From Amyloporia xantha (lineage: Eukaryota > Basidiomycota > Agaricomycetes > Polyporales > Adustoporiaceae), in the NCBI GenBank assembly GCA_036971615.1, contig JAYKKR010000001.1:2666001-2730000 (forward strand): a stretch of 64,000 nucleotides of DNA, in the 5' to 3' direction. The notes under the pieces were generated by a model. That model did not search any database, was not told where the DNA came from, and was given only the letters and a program-made list of their open reading frames with translations. Shown piece by piece: positions 46,063 to 57,465 of this stretch (positions are counted from its first letter, which is position 1; each line of letters starts with the position of its first letter). Position numbers and translations under genes: made by a program.

Positions 46063-47148
46063 TCAGTAGAAATCCCAAGGGTCTTCCGAGTCGATGGAAT
46101 CTTCGTCGACACTCGTCTTGGGAACCCCTACGTTCCCACCCAATGCGCAGCCCGACGCAGACGTCCCAGCAGCCCCGCCATTGTCTGCGAACAACACCCA
46201 TCAGCCACCGCCGCCACACGCCCTCGACGACAAAAACAACAACAGCAAACCACTCACTCGAGTTCATATTGACCATCCCCCCGACGTTGCTCACGCTGCC
46301 GCCCTCCGCCTTCCCCGCGCTGCCCGAGTACGCGTTCCCGCCCGGGCCGGTCGTGTTCGTGAGTCCGCCCGACGCGCACCCGGACTGCGACGTCCCGCCC
46401 GCGCCGGCGTTGTTCGAGTTGAGGTTCATGAGCGTGGGCATCCCGTCGTTGCTCGCGATGTTCGCGATCGAGCCGCCGCTGACGTCCCCCGTCGCGCCCG
46501 TGTAGGCGTTCCCGCCCATCGTGTCCGTGTCGTCGGTGCGCGCGTAGTAGGTGAAGCGCGAGTGGGAGAGGGCGCTGGGAGGTGTGTGTTAGCGTGTGTG
46601 ATGCAGTGAAGCGGGGGGGAGAGGTGGCTTACCCGACTGGGCCCCCTGAGGCGTCGCCGGCGGAGCCTGAGTAGGCGTTCCCACCGGCGGTATCAGAGTC
46701 GAGGGCCCGCAGCACGACATGTCGCGGCTCGATCCTGTTAGGCGCGTCAGCAGAATAAGTGTGCCTCAGCAGAAATGACGCACTTGTTTGTGGGCATCAC
46801 CGCCGTACCGACGACGCCTCGCCTTGGCTCATCCGGCTCGTCCCGCACCTGGACGGTGTGGCCACTCAGCTGCTCGAGATGGGACAGGGGTGAGACACTC
46901 CGGGCGCTGACGACGTGCGGCGTCTTCAGCGTCCCGCCCGAGACGATAGGTTGGTGACTGCCCGAGACGAGCTTGCTGGTGGCGGGGAGGCTTCGGGCGG
47001 TGTTAGATGTGGAAGGAAGTACGTGATTTCCCGCCGCGAGGAGCTCAGTCTCTGACTGCGAGAAGGAGGGCAGAGGCGTAGCGGAGACGAGGGAAGGGCT
47101 GAGGACGGCGGCGGCGAAGATGGCGCAGGCGAGTGCTGGAGTGCGCAT
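46063..47148 (-). CDS. Secreted Gly/Asn/Ser-rich repeat protein
   Basis: The ATG at 47148 gives a signal peptide (MRTPALACAIFAAAVLSPSL). An N-terminal Ser/Pro region follows, then RVRDEPDEP-like linker sequence and IEPRHVVLRALDSDTAGGNA. The rest is built of degenerate repeats, each like GGNAYSGSAGDASGG, then MNSNNAG, then GGTSQSGCASGG. The second unit has GGNAYTGATGDVSGGSIANI and the third GGNAYSGSAGKAEGGSVSNV. Each full unit keeps one Cys. The last exon ends VDEDSIDSEDPWDFY. Such Gly-Asn repeats recur in agaricomycete secreted proteins and have no known role. Large overlapping plus-strand frames are compositional shadows. Confidence 0.65.
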
Positions 47149-47606
47149 GGTGGTCTTGAGGATTGCTATGGTACCTGTAAAAGTTAGAAGAAATGCAGAC
47201 ACGGTTGGCGTATGAGTTGAAGAAAGGGAGCCATGGGCAGGAACCCTGTTGGCCGTAATATGGACTCGGGAGGAGGCTGACCATGGCTGACGGCGTTTCG
47301 ACACATTCCATTTTTAGACGAGTAGTTGCCTTACTGGGCAGGTAGTGCGGCACACCGGTTGCGCTCAAAAGGTCCAGACGACCTTGATGTGAGTATGTAC
47401 AAACCACGAATTAGAAAGTAAACGTCCCAATATAAAAAGACATCATCGACTAGCAGAGTATCACGATCCATGTAGAAGTGCAGCAGATCAGGTTGACCAT
47501 AGGATATCAAACAAACTGGGTATACAAGGAGGGGAAATGCTCAGCTACAGCATAGGGCGGCAAGCAAAACAAACCGGAAACGTACAGACGAATCACTCGT
47601 CGACCA
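47149..47606. other. Intergenic, nothing recognised
   Basis: 458 nt with no open frame of interest, between the secreted-protein promoter and the 3' end of the Atg16-like gene. Confidence 0.4.
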
Positions 47607-48652
47607 TCAGCCATTCGGCGTCTGACTCGCGTCCGTCTCCGTTGGAGACGGCGTCCCATCCTTCGTCGTCGCTGCCCCCGCCTCCTCCGTCACCTCCCCG
47701 TTTCCCGACTCCGACTCCGAAAGCGACTGGACCTCCGCGGCAAGTCCGCTCGGCCCAGGGTCCGGCTGGGAGTTCAGAGCCTCCTGCCGCTTCGACTGCA
47801 TGTCCTCGTAGAACTGGTTCGCCTCGTTCATCCTGTTCACCTCCGCCTGCTTCGCATCTAGCCAGCGCTGGAGCAGCTTCGCGTTATCCTTGATCAGAGT
47901 CGCATTCCGTTCTTCGATCTGACTGAGTTCTAGCTGTAGCGTGTTGATCTCATCGTGCAGGATCTGTCACGAGCCAAAAGTGAATCGAGAATCTACGACG
48001 ATAAAGACCTCGCACGCATACCTGGGCTGTCCGGTCTTTCTCGGCCATCAACTCGTTGTGCTGCTCAACTTTCCTCCGCAGCACAGCAACGTCCTCGCGC
48101 GTTTTGCGCAGGTTTTCAGAGTCCACTCGCGATAGCTCTTCCTTCTCGCGCAGTGTCTCGTTCATCGCCAGCAGTCTCTGGGCGTTCTGGCCTTGCGTCT
48201 TGTACACAGTCGCCAGCTCATCTCGTAGTGATGATATCTGCGATTCCAGGGATGCGATATACGCCGCTCTGACAGGATTGCTGAGTTACAAGAGGCCCAT
48301 TAGTAGCGTGATCGAGAGCCTATAGACAGTTTTCGCGTACTCTTCTCCTGATCCAGGCACGAAGACGGTCGAGCTACTGGGGTTCGCACGCGCGCTGCTC
48401 ATCGCCCGAAGCAGGGACGCGTTGCGCTCCTTCAGCAGCTTCGTCTGCTGTGCCAATCTGCGATCTTTTCAGCGTTCAAATACGAGCCGGGCAACGCAAG
48501 AGGAATCAGGATGACGCTGCCAGCACCGGGGGGATGCACACGTGGGGAAGTGGACACATACATTGCTCGATGATGGACGCGTATGAGTTCTCCTTCGTGT
48601 TGCGCTCGACGAGCCGGGCGCGGAGGGTCTCTTGCCATAGCGGCTCGGCCAT
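47607..48652 (-). CDS. ATG16: Autophagy protein Atg16 (coiled-coil)
   Basis: Atg16 binds Atg5 through its N-terminus and dimerises by its coiled coil, so placing the Atg12-Atg5 conjugate at the phagophore for Atg8 lipidation. The start at 48652 gives WQETLRARLVERNTKENSYA, then SIIEQ, the Atg5-binding helix typical of fungal Atg16. Next LLKERNASLLRAMSSA and a long heptad region (SLRDELATVYKTQGQNAQRL, ENLRKTREDVAVLRRKVEQH, LHDEINTLQLELSQIEERNA) form the coiled coil. The tail is acidic and Ser/Thr/Pro-rich, ending TDASQTPNG. It has no WD40 domain, as usual in fungi. It is divergent from Ypt7 with 248 nt between starts. Confidence 0.82.
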
Positions 48653-48900
48653 GGCTGGTAGTACAGCAGGGGAAACAAGGAGGTCTGTCGATGAAGCCTG
48701 GCGGTGAGGACGAGCAGGGACGATGGCAGAATGCGCGATGAGGACAGGGACGCCGGTTGGGACGGAGCTCGAATCCCGCATCTGAGATCTCAGCGCCAAG
48801 TGAGCAGTGTCTGCGCCATCTTGACTGTTGTACCATCTCTGCTGACTCTCCCGCTCGCACGTACTCCCCCCCTCCCGTCCATATTCCCGCCTCTTCCACC
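48653..48900. promoter_or_regulatory. Shared bidirectional promoter region, ATG16 / YPT7
   Basis: Only 248 nt separate the two divergent start codons. A CT-rich stretch (TCCCGTCCATATTCCCGCCT) precedes the YPT7 start. Shared regulation is possible but not shown. Confidence 0.5.
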
Positions 48901-49874
48901 ATGGGTCGTGTTCTCTTGAAGGTGCGAGTCTTCTGGTGCGAGTTGCGGGGGTGAGCGCTGACGCAGACTGGAGTAGGTGATCATCCTCGGTGATAGTGGG
49001 TATGTGTTGTGTCGCTATGTCTGCTGGTGGCAGTGTCAGGTTTTTGACTGCTCCTGGCCTCGTCATCGCTGCCCTGCAGGGTTGGTAAGACCTCGCTCAT
49101 GAACCAGTATGTCAACAAGCGCTTTAGCAACCAGTACAAGGCAACGATCGGTGCAGACTTGTGCGTGGGCTCGTCTCTCGTGGAGTGTTATCCAATTCAT
49201 TATATTTGCGCGCAGCTTGACCAAGGAGGTGATGGTAGACGACCGACTAGTGACCATGCAGGTACGTTTATGGAGCCCATACTACAGAGCGCCAGCCTCA
49301 TACGTTCCTAGCTATGGGATACCGCCGGTCAAGAGCGTTTCCAGTCGCTCGGTGTCGCATTCTACCGCGGTGCCGACTGCTGCGTGCTCGTGTACGATGT
49401 CAACAGCGCAAAATCCTTCGAGACCCTCGACAGTTGGCGCGACGAGTTCCTCATCCAGGCGAGCCCACATGACCCAGAGAACTTCCCGTTCGTCGTGCTC
49501 GGTAACAAGATTGATATGGAGGAGAACAAGCGACAGGTGCGTCGGTGTGGACGTCTTATATCCTGCCGTCCGTGTAAGAAGGGCTGATGGTTCCGGTAAC
49601 ACAGGTGACCCAGAAACGTGCCATGACGTGGTGTCAGTCGAAAGGGAACATTCCCTACTTCGAGACGTCCGCGAAGGAGGCCATCAACGTTGAACAGGCC
49701 TTCCAGACCGTTGCGAAGAACGCTCTCCAGCAGGAGGCTGAGGAGCAGCTGTGAGTGCCCCGTCCCGAAACCGGCATCAGGCCCCTGACTCATGCGCTCA
49801 CTAGATACGTCGACTACCCGGATCCTATCAGAATCGATTCTGAGAGCACGCGGAGCTTCGGGTGCTGCTCTTGA
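48901..49874 (+). CDS. YPT7: Rab7/Ypt7 small GTPase
   Basis: This vacuolar/late endosomal Rab recruits HOPS for homotypic vacuole and autophagosome-vacuole fusion. The exons read MGRVLLK, then [20 protein letters not shown] (G1), [18 protein letters not shown] (switch I with G2 Thr), [20 protein letters not shown] (G3/switch II), [13 protein letters not shown] (G4 NKxD) and ETSAKEA (G5). The C-terminus after [17 protein letters not shown] is CCS, a CCX-type geranylgeranylation end rather than the CXC of many Rab7 proteins. Five or six introns are present. All nucleotide-binding motifs are intact. Confidence 0.95.
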
Positions 49875-50566
49875 ACCCAGTACCGCACAGACACGCACTC
49901 CTTCTCCAACGTCTTCATCACGATCTCCGGTTACCCTTATTGTTCCACTTCGAACTGTCGTTTGCTGTTACCCACTGTCGCCTGTCCTTGGGCTGTTCAC
50001 TAATATACTATTTCACGACCCTTCGCTGTGCACCAATTGTACATTCGTATACGCCGCTGCTACTGTCCGCTACCGTACGCGCGATGGAATAGCATAGTAC
50101 ATTTGTCTTAGAAAGCGAGTGTCAGATAGAGTGACTCCTGACGAGGACAGTGAGGTAATCCCCCAGCACCACGGAGCTCCCCACTTCGGTCCAAACATGA
50201 TAATGCGTCTCAGCTCATGGACTGCCAACCTCACAGTTGCTCGACGACCAAATCCCTGAGGCCATTCATACAAGGTGTCTTCTCGGATTCATTGAATCAC
50301 TGCTTCTGGATCTCTACTATAGGCTGCCTTAATTGCTCAAGTGAGGTCATCGCGTTCCGTAGGCCTGGGCACTGCAACCGATCGCGAGCAGCCACTCCGT
50401 ACAGCCCATTCGCATCGCTCGTTTCAGCTTCACGTTTGACTTGACTGCGTGGACCTGTCGGCTGCGCCGCATCCTTCTCTGGGTGTAGAAAAGTAACAGA
50501 CCGAAAGGCATTACGATTACATTCACCTGTCGGAGACGTCTCGGATCCCTCAGACACTTTCTCACC
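49875..50566. other. Intergenic region upstream of the Osh3-like gene
   Basis: 692 nt without a recognisable gene. I looked for an upstream GOLD-domain exon of the oxysterol-binding protein and saw none. Confidence 0.4.
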
Positions 50567-53278
50567 ATGCAGTATCTCACTTCTCCTAGACCCAACTTCG
50601 TCCCTCCTGGAACGCCAGGAGTTCAAATAATCTGCCAGGGATGGGTTCTGAAGAAGAGGAGAAAGAAGATGCAAGGTGTGTCTACTCCTGCTCCGATCAT
50701 GCTAGTTTCTGAAAACGTCCACATAAGGCTTTGCCCGCCGTTTCTTCACGTTGCAGCAGACAGGGTGGCTCTCGTACTCTTTCGAGCCCGGGCAGCCAAG
50801 CCGCGACCAGATCTTCCTGCCCCAGGCTGCGATCTCGAGCACGCCCGGACGAAGAGACATACACATAGATTCTGGCAATGCGACGTTCCACATCAAATGT
50901 CTCAGCGCGGAGGACTTTAATACGTGGATGACGGCGTTTCGGTGAGCTGCACAGCACATGCATCTGGTGACATGGGAATGTGAACGCCTCTTAGCAAATT
51001 CCTTGCGCGAGAAGCGTCCGCTGCCGGCTCGCCTTCCCTTGGACGGCGGTCTACCATTGGGAGGACGATGCCGCGAGCGGGACAATATAACCGTATGGGG
51101 GTTCTTGTGGATGAGATGAATAATGTGAGCTCCCTGTATTAACGTCTGGTGCAGGCAGTGACATTGGTCTGCAGACGATCAATGAACTGCAAGGCGCAGT
51201 CACCGCGTGGCATGACGAGGACTCGAAACGCAGGAGCAACTCCCTGCGCTCGAGGTCGGACAAAGATAAGAAAGATCGCGCCAAGGAGCATGGTGCCCAT
51301 GTTTTGGGCATTTTCAAGAAGGGTGAGTCCTTGGTGCTACACTCGCGTAAGTTTAAGCTTCTGAGCGGACAGTACAAGCCGCTCCCCATCATCACAATCA
51401 CACCACAAGTGATGCTGCGACGGAGAGTGCACCCACCAGCTCGGGTTCGTCGTCTGGCTCGACATACGAGCGGGTCCAAGCCGCTTTAGATGCACTGAAG
51501 TATCAACACGCGACGCTGGTGAAGTCGTTGCAACCTCGTCCTACAATAGACACCAACGGTGGCCCGTCTCATGCCAGTAGCTTGTCTACCACCGCTGAAG
51601 AGGAGGGCGAGCGCACCCCGACCACCCCGACGACAGGTACCAGTCTTGGTCGTGTACTTGGTCGAAATTCCGTCATGAGCTCGAATAGTGGTGGCAGCCA
51701 CAACGTCTGGTACGATGCGCCAGAGGACGGTGTCGACGGTGCCGAAGAGTTCGTGGTCGATGCATCTCCTGGAGATGAGACCAAAGGAGGGGAAGGCGGC
51801 ATCCTCAACGGTGACTCTAATCATGATATCCCAAGTCCTGATGTTGCTTCTAGCAACGAGTCCACCACGGACACAGAGGCAGATACAGATGCTGACTCAG
51901 AGTCCGAAGAATCCTCGGAGACCTCTGAGAATCCAGATACTGCACCGACAAGTCCAGAGCCTTCTACCAAGGACCAACTAGTGGCGCGGCGGACTGAACT
52001 CCCCTCTGGTCCTGTCGGTGACGAAGGCAGTCTGTTCGCAGTTCTCAAAAAGAACGTCGGAAAGGTTGGCCATACACCTTGTGTACATGAGCTATTTGTT
52101 CAGTGCTCTGTAGGACCTGTCACAAGTTGCGATGCCTGTTTCGTTCAACGAGCCTCTGACGCTGCTGCAAAAGATTGCCGAGGAACTGGAGTACTATGAC
52201 ATCCTTTCTCAGGCAGCGAAGGCACAGGATCCTGTTGATCGTATGTGCTACATAGCCGCGTTCGCCGTGTCGACCTATGCAAATACGAAGTACAGAACAG
52301 GAAGGAAGGGATTGTACGTAATGCCATCTAGGACAATGCTCACTGGATCTCATGATTCCCCAGTAACCCAATGCTTGCCGAGACCTTCGAGGAGTCAAGG
52401 ATGAAGTTCATCTCCGAGAAGGTGTCGCATAGTCCTGTCATCTTAGCGTATCATGCGGAAGGTGAAGGTTGGGAGTTGTGGGCGACTTCGAGTGGCAAGA
52501 CTAAATTCTGGGGTATGTGCTATTCCTAATGTTATGTCAACTATCGTTAAACTATGTTCTGTCGTGTAGGTAAAAGCCTCGAAATCATTCCACAAGGCAC
52601 GATACATCTCAAAATGGGAGACGATCACTATCAGTGGTACGTACCGCTAGCGTGTGGCACGGCACGAATAACTGATGTCCGATGAGCAGGACCAGACCGT
52701 CGTCTTTTATGAGAAACCTGATGATGGGCACCAAGTATCTTGAACACATTGGCAAAATGACTATTCAGAATACAACATCTGGTGCGCGCTGTAATCTCGA
52801 TTTCAAGGAGGCCGGATATTTTGGCCCTTCCAACATGGTCGCGGGGACAGTTGTATCCTCTTCCGGAGAGACGAAAGCACAACTTGAGGGCAAATGGGAC
52901 GAGCAGATGGCACAGAAATTAGACTCATCACACCTTCGTATACTCTGGCGGATCGCTCCCTTCCCCAAGAATGCTCCAGATAATTACGGCTTTACCACGT
53001 TCGGGATCACCCTCAACGAGATGACACCGGATCTGGACGGTAGAATCCCACCTACAGATTCACGTTTGAGGACAGATGTGAGAGCACTCGAGGAAGGCGA
53101 TCTGGATCGAGCCGAGGAAGAGAAAAAACGGATAGAGGAGCTGCAGCGAGAGAGGCGGCGGAAAGGTGCCGATCGGAAACCTAGATGGTTCACACAGGTC
53201 GGAGACGAATGGGTATATGCCGGAGGTTATTGGGAGCAGCGGGCGCGCGGTTGGAAAGATGCTGAACCGCTGTGGTAA
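50567..53278 (+). CDS. Oxysterol-binding protein-related (Osh3-like): PH domain plus ORD
   Basis: A lipid-transfer protein of ER-plasma membrane contact type. The PH domain starts CQGWVLKKRRKKMQG and runs to FHIKCLSAEDFNTWMTAFR. A linker follows with a coiled patch (NELQGAVTAWHDEDSKRR), then an acidic Ser/Thr/Pro region holding NVWYDAPEDG, which fits the FFAT pattern for VAP binding. The ORD begins MPVSFNEPLTLLQKIAEELE and has YNTKYRT-like sequence, NPMLAETFE, EKVSHSPVILAYHAEGEG, and GKSLEIIPQGTIHLK. The end is KPRWFTQVGDEWVYAGGYWE to AEPLW. The fingerprint usually reads EQVSHHPP; here the second His is Ser. A GOLD domain, present in yeast Osh3, is not seen upstream. Confidence 0.88.
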
Positions 53279-53538
53279 TCTTGAGAAACACAAGACGTAG
53301 TACATCGTAACTGCACATCGCACGACATAATTCTTTCCATTTGTAATAACAATTGCTAACGAAGTACCTAGCCACCATCTGAAACGCGCAAATACAGTGG
53401 CAATCGTAAGGAAAGTATATCTAGAGGCGGCCTGTGACGCAAGTCTTGTTATTTAGCTTCGTGATTGTGTGAGTGTCTTCTCCGTATCTTGGCGCCGCAT
53501 GCTATTGCCAATGCAGACAGACAAGCGAGCGGGGCAAA

Positions 53539-55228
53539 CTACGACTGCTCTGAACCACCACCGACGTCATCCCCGCACCATTTCCGCTCTTGCTTGCGTA
53601 CATGGGCAAACCGCCGAGTCAGCCTTGCAATCTTCTCCCAAAGGTGATACATCTTGTAGTGCGTTATTTCCGATTCTTCTGAATCTTCACCATCATCCTC
53701 CTCCTCGTCATCAGACCATGATGTATAGATGTCTCGCAGATTGGGAAATAGGTCGGAAAGAAATCCGGCAACCGTTGTTGGATCAGATATCAATGAGTTG
53801 CCTAGAGAAATCACGTCTAGGAGCTCGTTCGTAGTGCCTTTCCCGGGACGCTCCTCGAGGTCTACCGCGTTCTTCCAGCCGTCCGTATCTACCACAAGGC
53901 CAATCCACTCGAGGCGCGGACAGCATTTTATTAGCGGTACGAGCGCTGCCAATGTGGTTCGGGGAGGAGTCAGGATCGTGTCTTGTTCCGAACAAAGATC
54001 CAGAGAGGAAAGCCTGGGCCAAGTTGATGCCATTTGGCTGAGAAGATCATTATCCAAATCAAGGCCACAGCCCTGGATAGACAGCTTTTCCAATCCGAGG
54101 TCGAAGAGGGGCCGGAGCGTTTGTGCTGTAAGCATGTATTTGGACTCATTCCAGGAGGTGAACATGACGTCGAGCCCGACCTGCCGAATCGTCTTGGAGG
54201 AGAAATGTGATGATAGAGAGGTAAAGAATTCCTCCACCTCTACAGCGGTGGGAGTAGATGTTGCCACGGTGCGCACACGCACTTCGACGAGCTGCCGAGA
54301 CCGTATAAAGGGCAACAAATCTGTAAAGGTTGGTAGGGCATCCACGGTTAGCTCAATGTTCAGCAGCGAGCTGAATAACTCGTTGTGACGGGTTTGTTTA
54401 TTGAACTCCTCTTTCAGGTTAGCCTCTTCGCAGAGAGCGACATCAAGACTCCGGATTTTCGGATGCCTAGCAAATAAGATAAATGACGCCAACCCTACAT
54501 TGGTGTTGACGTGTTGGAGATGCTGCAAAGTGGAAATGGCGTTCATCACCGCCGTAGAAAGACGGAGTGGAGTCGATCCGTGTATGAGGGTGAGATCCTC
54601 AAGTTGGGGAGAACTGGATAACAGTCTTGCTAGAGTTCGCCCTACTTGATCTAGGCCAGGTTCAGCTTTAGGGGTGAATGCAGTTGATTTAAGATGTGGT
54701 GGGATGCTATTTAATTTTCCAAATGACCTGTAGTCGCAATGCAAGTGTTTCAATTTGGGAAAGAGGTGCGGCATCGGACAATGTGCATGCAATGCATCGA
54801 GAACGTCAACAGAGGCTTGGTATCTGCACTTGAACCACGGGTGCGTTGACTCGAGCTGGTCAAGCCTTTTGACGCGGGGGATGTGGAGGGTAAAGCGAGT
54901 AAAATCCTGAGGGCATAACGGTCGCACAAAGGACTAAGGCAAATGTCTCAACGGAGCCGCGCCACTGAGTCCAAAGAAAGTGACCCACCACTACGTGAGT
55001 ATGAGAGCTACCCTCGGTGCCTCTCACAACTGACCATGAGTCAGAGGGCATCGTGAAGATGATGGGAGCAAAATCTGGCAGTGAGTACCAAATCAAGTCC
55101 AAAGAAGGGGTGTAAAAGGCACGGCAGGTCCTCGCAAGCGTAGGTAGATTCCGCCGCCCGGAGTCATCTTCTGCGAGAGAGAGGCAAATATTAGTCAAAA
55201 TTTGAGGCGTACAAAGAACTGCCTGCAT
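53539..55228 (-). CDS. F-box/LRR-like protein, copy A
   Basis: A likely substrate adaptor of an SCF ubiquitin ligase. The first exon from the ATG at 55228 has an F-box-like start: TPQILTNICLSLAEDD, then NLPTLARTCRAFYTPSLDLI, then WYSLPDFAP. After one intron (gtagtg donor near 54995) a 460-residue exon carries degenerate leucine-rich repeats such as LEDLTLIHGSTPLRLS, LEKLSIQGCGLDLDNDLLSQ and LSSLDLCSEQDTILTPP. It ends in an acidic segment (DDEEEDDGEDSEESE) and a short basic helix. An in-frame ATG at 55276 is an alternative start. It is the paralogue of 55709..57465. Targets are unknown. Confidence 0.72.
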
Positions 55229-55276
55229 CTTCGTGGTGCATGAAAGAGATAAAGTGTTAGTTTGAAGGCCAGCCAA

Positions 55277-55708
55277 GCCGTGAAATACTGTAAACCATTG
55301 TTGAGCCTCCCGAGGTTAGAACGGAGTTTACAATCGAGAGAGCCACGTGTGATGTATGATCGCGCCCAGGCTCTATAACTTGAAGTCGCTTGCGTTCACA
55401 GATAGCCAGTACTTTCTGAGTTCAAGTACTGCAGGGATTATGTCGCACAACAACCAAAGTATATTAAGCTGCAATTACCCGTAATTTCCGGTGTTACTAT
55501 TACCGAGGCAATACGTTTCTATGACTGGGAGCGATGATTTTGAAGAAGTGTCGCGGGATGTTCATGAGATTGGTACTCATTGTCAGGGCAGGATCGATGA
55601 CAGCTTGCAAATTTCGATTGTTTCAATATCGACCGTAACATGCATATTATGAAGCTCATACCTTCGGTCCATGAAATCCCCGGGAGTAGCGAGAAATGAG
55701 TGTACCAA
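55277..55708. other. Intergenic between F-box paralogues
   Basis: 432 nt separate the two tandem genes. Nothing else seen. Confidence 0.4.
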
Positions 55709-57465
55709 TTACATTGGTTCAACCTCGCCGACAATAGCGCCATTACTCCAATTCCGTTCTTGCCTGCGCACCAGGTTAAAATGCCGAACCAGCTTCCTCG
55801 CCTTGACCCAACGCCGACTCATCTCGAGCTCAGCTTCGTCCAACTCTTCATCTTCCTCTGCAGCTTCCTCACTCGGCCATGACATATTTATATACCACAG
55901 CTTAGGGAGCAAGTCAGATAGGAACATGGCCACGGTTACTGGATCGGAGATTGTGGAGTTCCCGATGTTGATCTCCTCGATGTTCTCGCTCACAGCTCCC
56001 TGGCCAGGGCGCTCCTCCAGGTCGACCGCACTTTGCCATCGATCTGTATCAAGAACCAGGCCAAGGATTGTGAGGTTTGGACAGCGCTGGATCAAGGGAA
56101 CAATCCCCGCCAGAGTCGCTCGCGGCTGTGTCGCAAATGTTCGCTCAACACCGAGCTCTAAGCGGAAAAGTCTCGGCCAGGCGGAAGCCATTGTACTGAG
56201 GAGATCGTCATCAACAGCCAGGGGGCAGCCTTCGATAGTCAGAATTTTCAGGGAGAGGTCGAGGAGGGGTCGGAACGTTTGTGGGGTGAGCGTGTGGTCG
56301 GGTGTGTCCGGTTCGGGTGCGTGCACTTCCAGTGTGACAAGTTGGATCGATTTATGGGATCGGTGGTTTGTGAGAGAATGGAAGAAGACCTCCACCTCGG
56401 TGGCGGTAGGGGCTTTCGTGGCCGTAGCGCGTACTCGGCCAAGTCGGTGGGAACGAATGATCGGCAAGAATTCTGTGTAGGTTGACAAATTATCCACGGT
56501 CAGACGGATATCACGCAGCATGCTGAATGCACGATGTAGCGATTTCTCGTCGAGCACATCTAACTCTTCTTTCAGTTTTGAACCTTCGTCAAAAGTCATT
56601 CCTAGAGTTTGAATTGGAAGGATTGCAAGTGGGAGCAACGTTGCCGGCGTCAGTCTTGAATCGCAGTAAAAGTGCGCCAGATGACGCAGACTAGAAACGA
56701 CGCCAGGCATAATTTTAGAAAGACTGGAATCTAATAGATTATGTCTGATGGAGAGTTCCTCAAGTTGGGTGGCTTTAGGAAGTTTGTTGAGAAATTGAAC
56801 TACCTGCGTTGCCTTTCGTTGTGGAGGAGACCCGAGTCGCACCGATTTTAGGTGCGGCCCAATAAGGATGGCTATACACGGTTGAACGGCTGATGGTGGA
56901 GTGTACCAATCCAAGTGGTAGAGATTTGGGAGAAGGGATACCATGGGGCGATATGCAGCCAGCTTGTTGATAACGTCATCAGCAAGGACGTATCGACAGG
57001 AGTACTGGGGATAAGGTGGTAGAAATCCACCAATCACTTTGACTCGAGGTGCATAAAGAATTAAACGGCTGTAGTCTCGCGGAGACAAAGGCCGTACAAA
57101 TGACTAAACACGATATATCATTTCAAATGTGACATTGGCAGGTCAGATGTACACACCATCACGCGTTTGTTGGGATAGGTTCGACCGCGGGTTTCAACAG
57201 ACCATAGGTCGGACGGCATCGTAAAGAGAATAGGTGCGAGATTTGGCAGTGAATACCAGATCAGGTCGACAGAAGGCTCATAGAATGCGCGGCATGTCCT
57301 TGCCAACGCGGGCAGGCTAAGCCGTCCAGGCTTGCCCTCCTCAGGCTCCTCTGGATCGTCAAGCCGAAGTTGGACAGCGATGTGAGTCAGAATTTGTGGG
57401 GTGGAGAGAACTGATTGCATCTTCAGACTGAGACGAGTAGCGCAGGAATACAGGGGAGAGTTCAC
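55709..57465 (-). CDS. F-box/LRR-like protein, copy B
   Basis: Same architecture as copy A, with the same gene order and strand. The first exon has MQSVLSTPQILTHIAVQL, then LSLPALARTCRAFYEPSVDL and WYSLPNLAPILFTMPSDLWS. The second exon holds LRR-like repeats (ATQLEELSIRHNLLDSSLSK, LKILTIEGCPLAVDDDLLST, LFRLELGVERTFATQPRATL) and an acidic patch SEEAAEEDEELDEAELE before a basic end. The ATG at 57465 or the internal one at 57420 (MQSV) could start it. The tandem arrangement shows a local duplication. Divergence between the copies is considerable, so it is not recent. Confidence 0.72.

Noticed and set aside
46027..46609. Three plus-strand frames of 80-170 aa opposite the Gly/Asn repeat protein.
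   Set aside because: The repeat-rich minus-strand exons, with a signal peptide and consistent splice sites, explain them as mirror frames.
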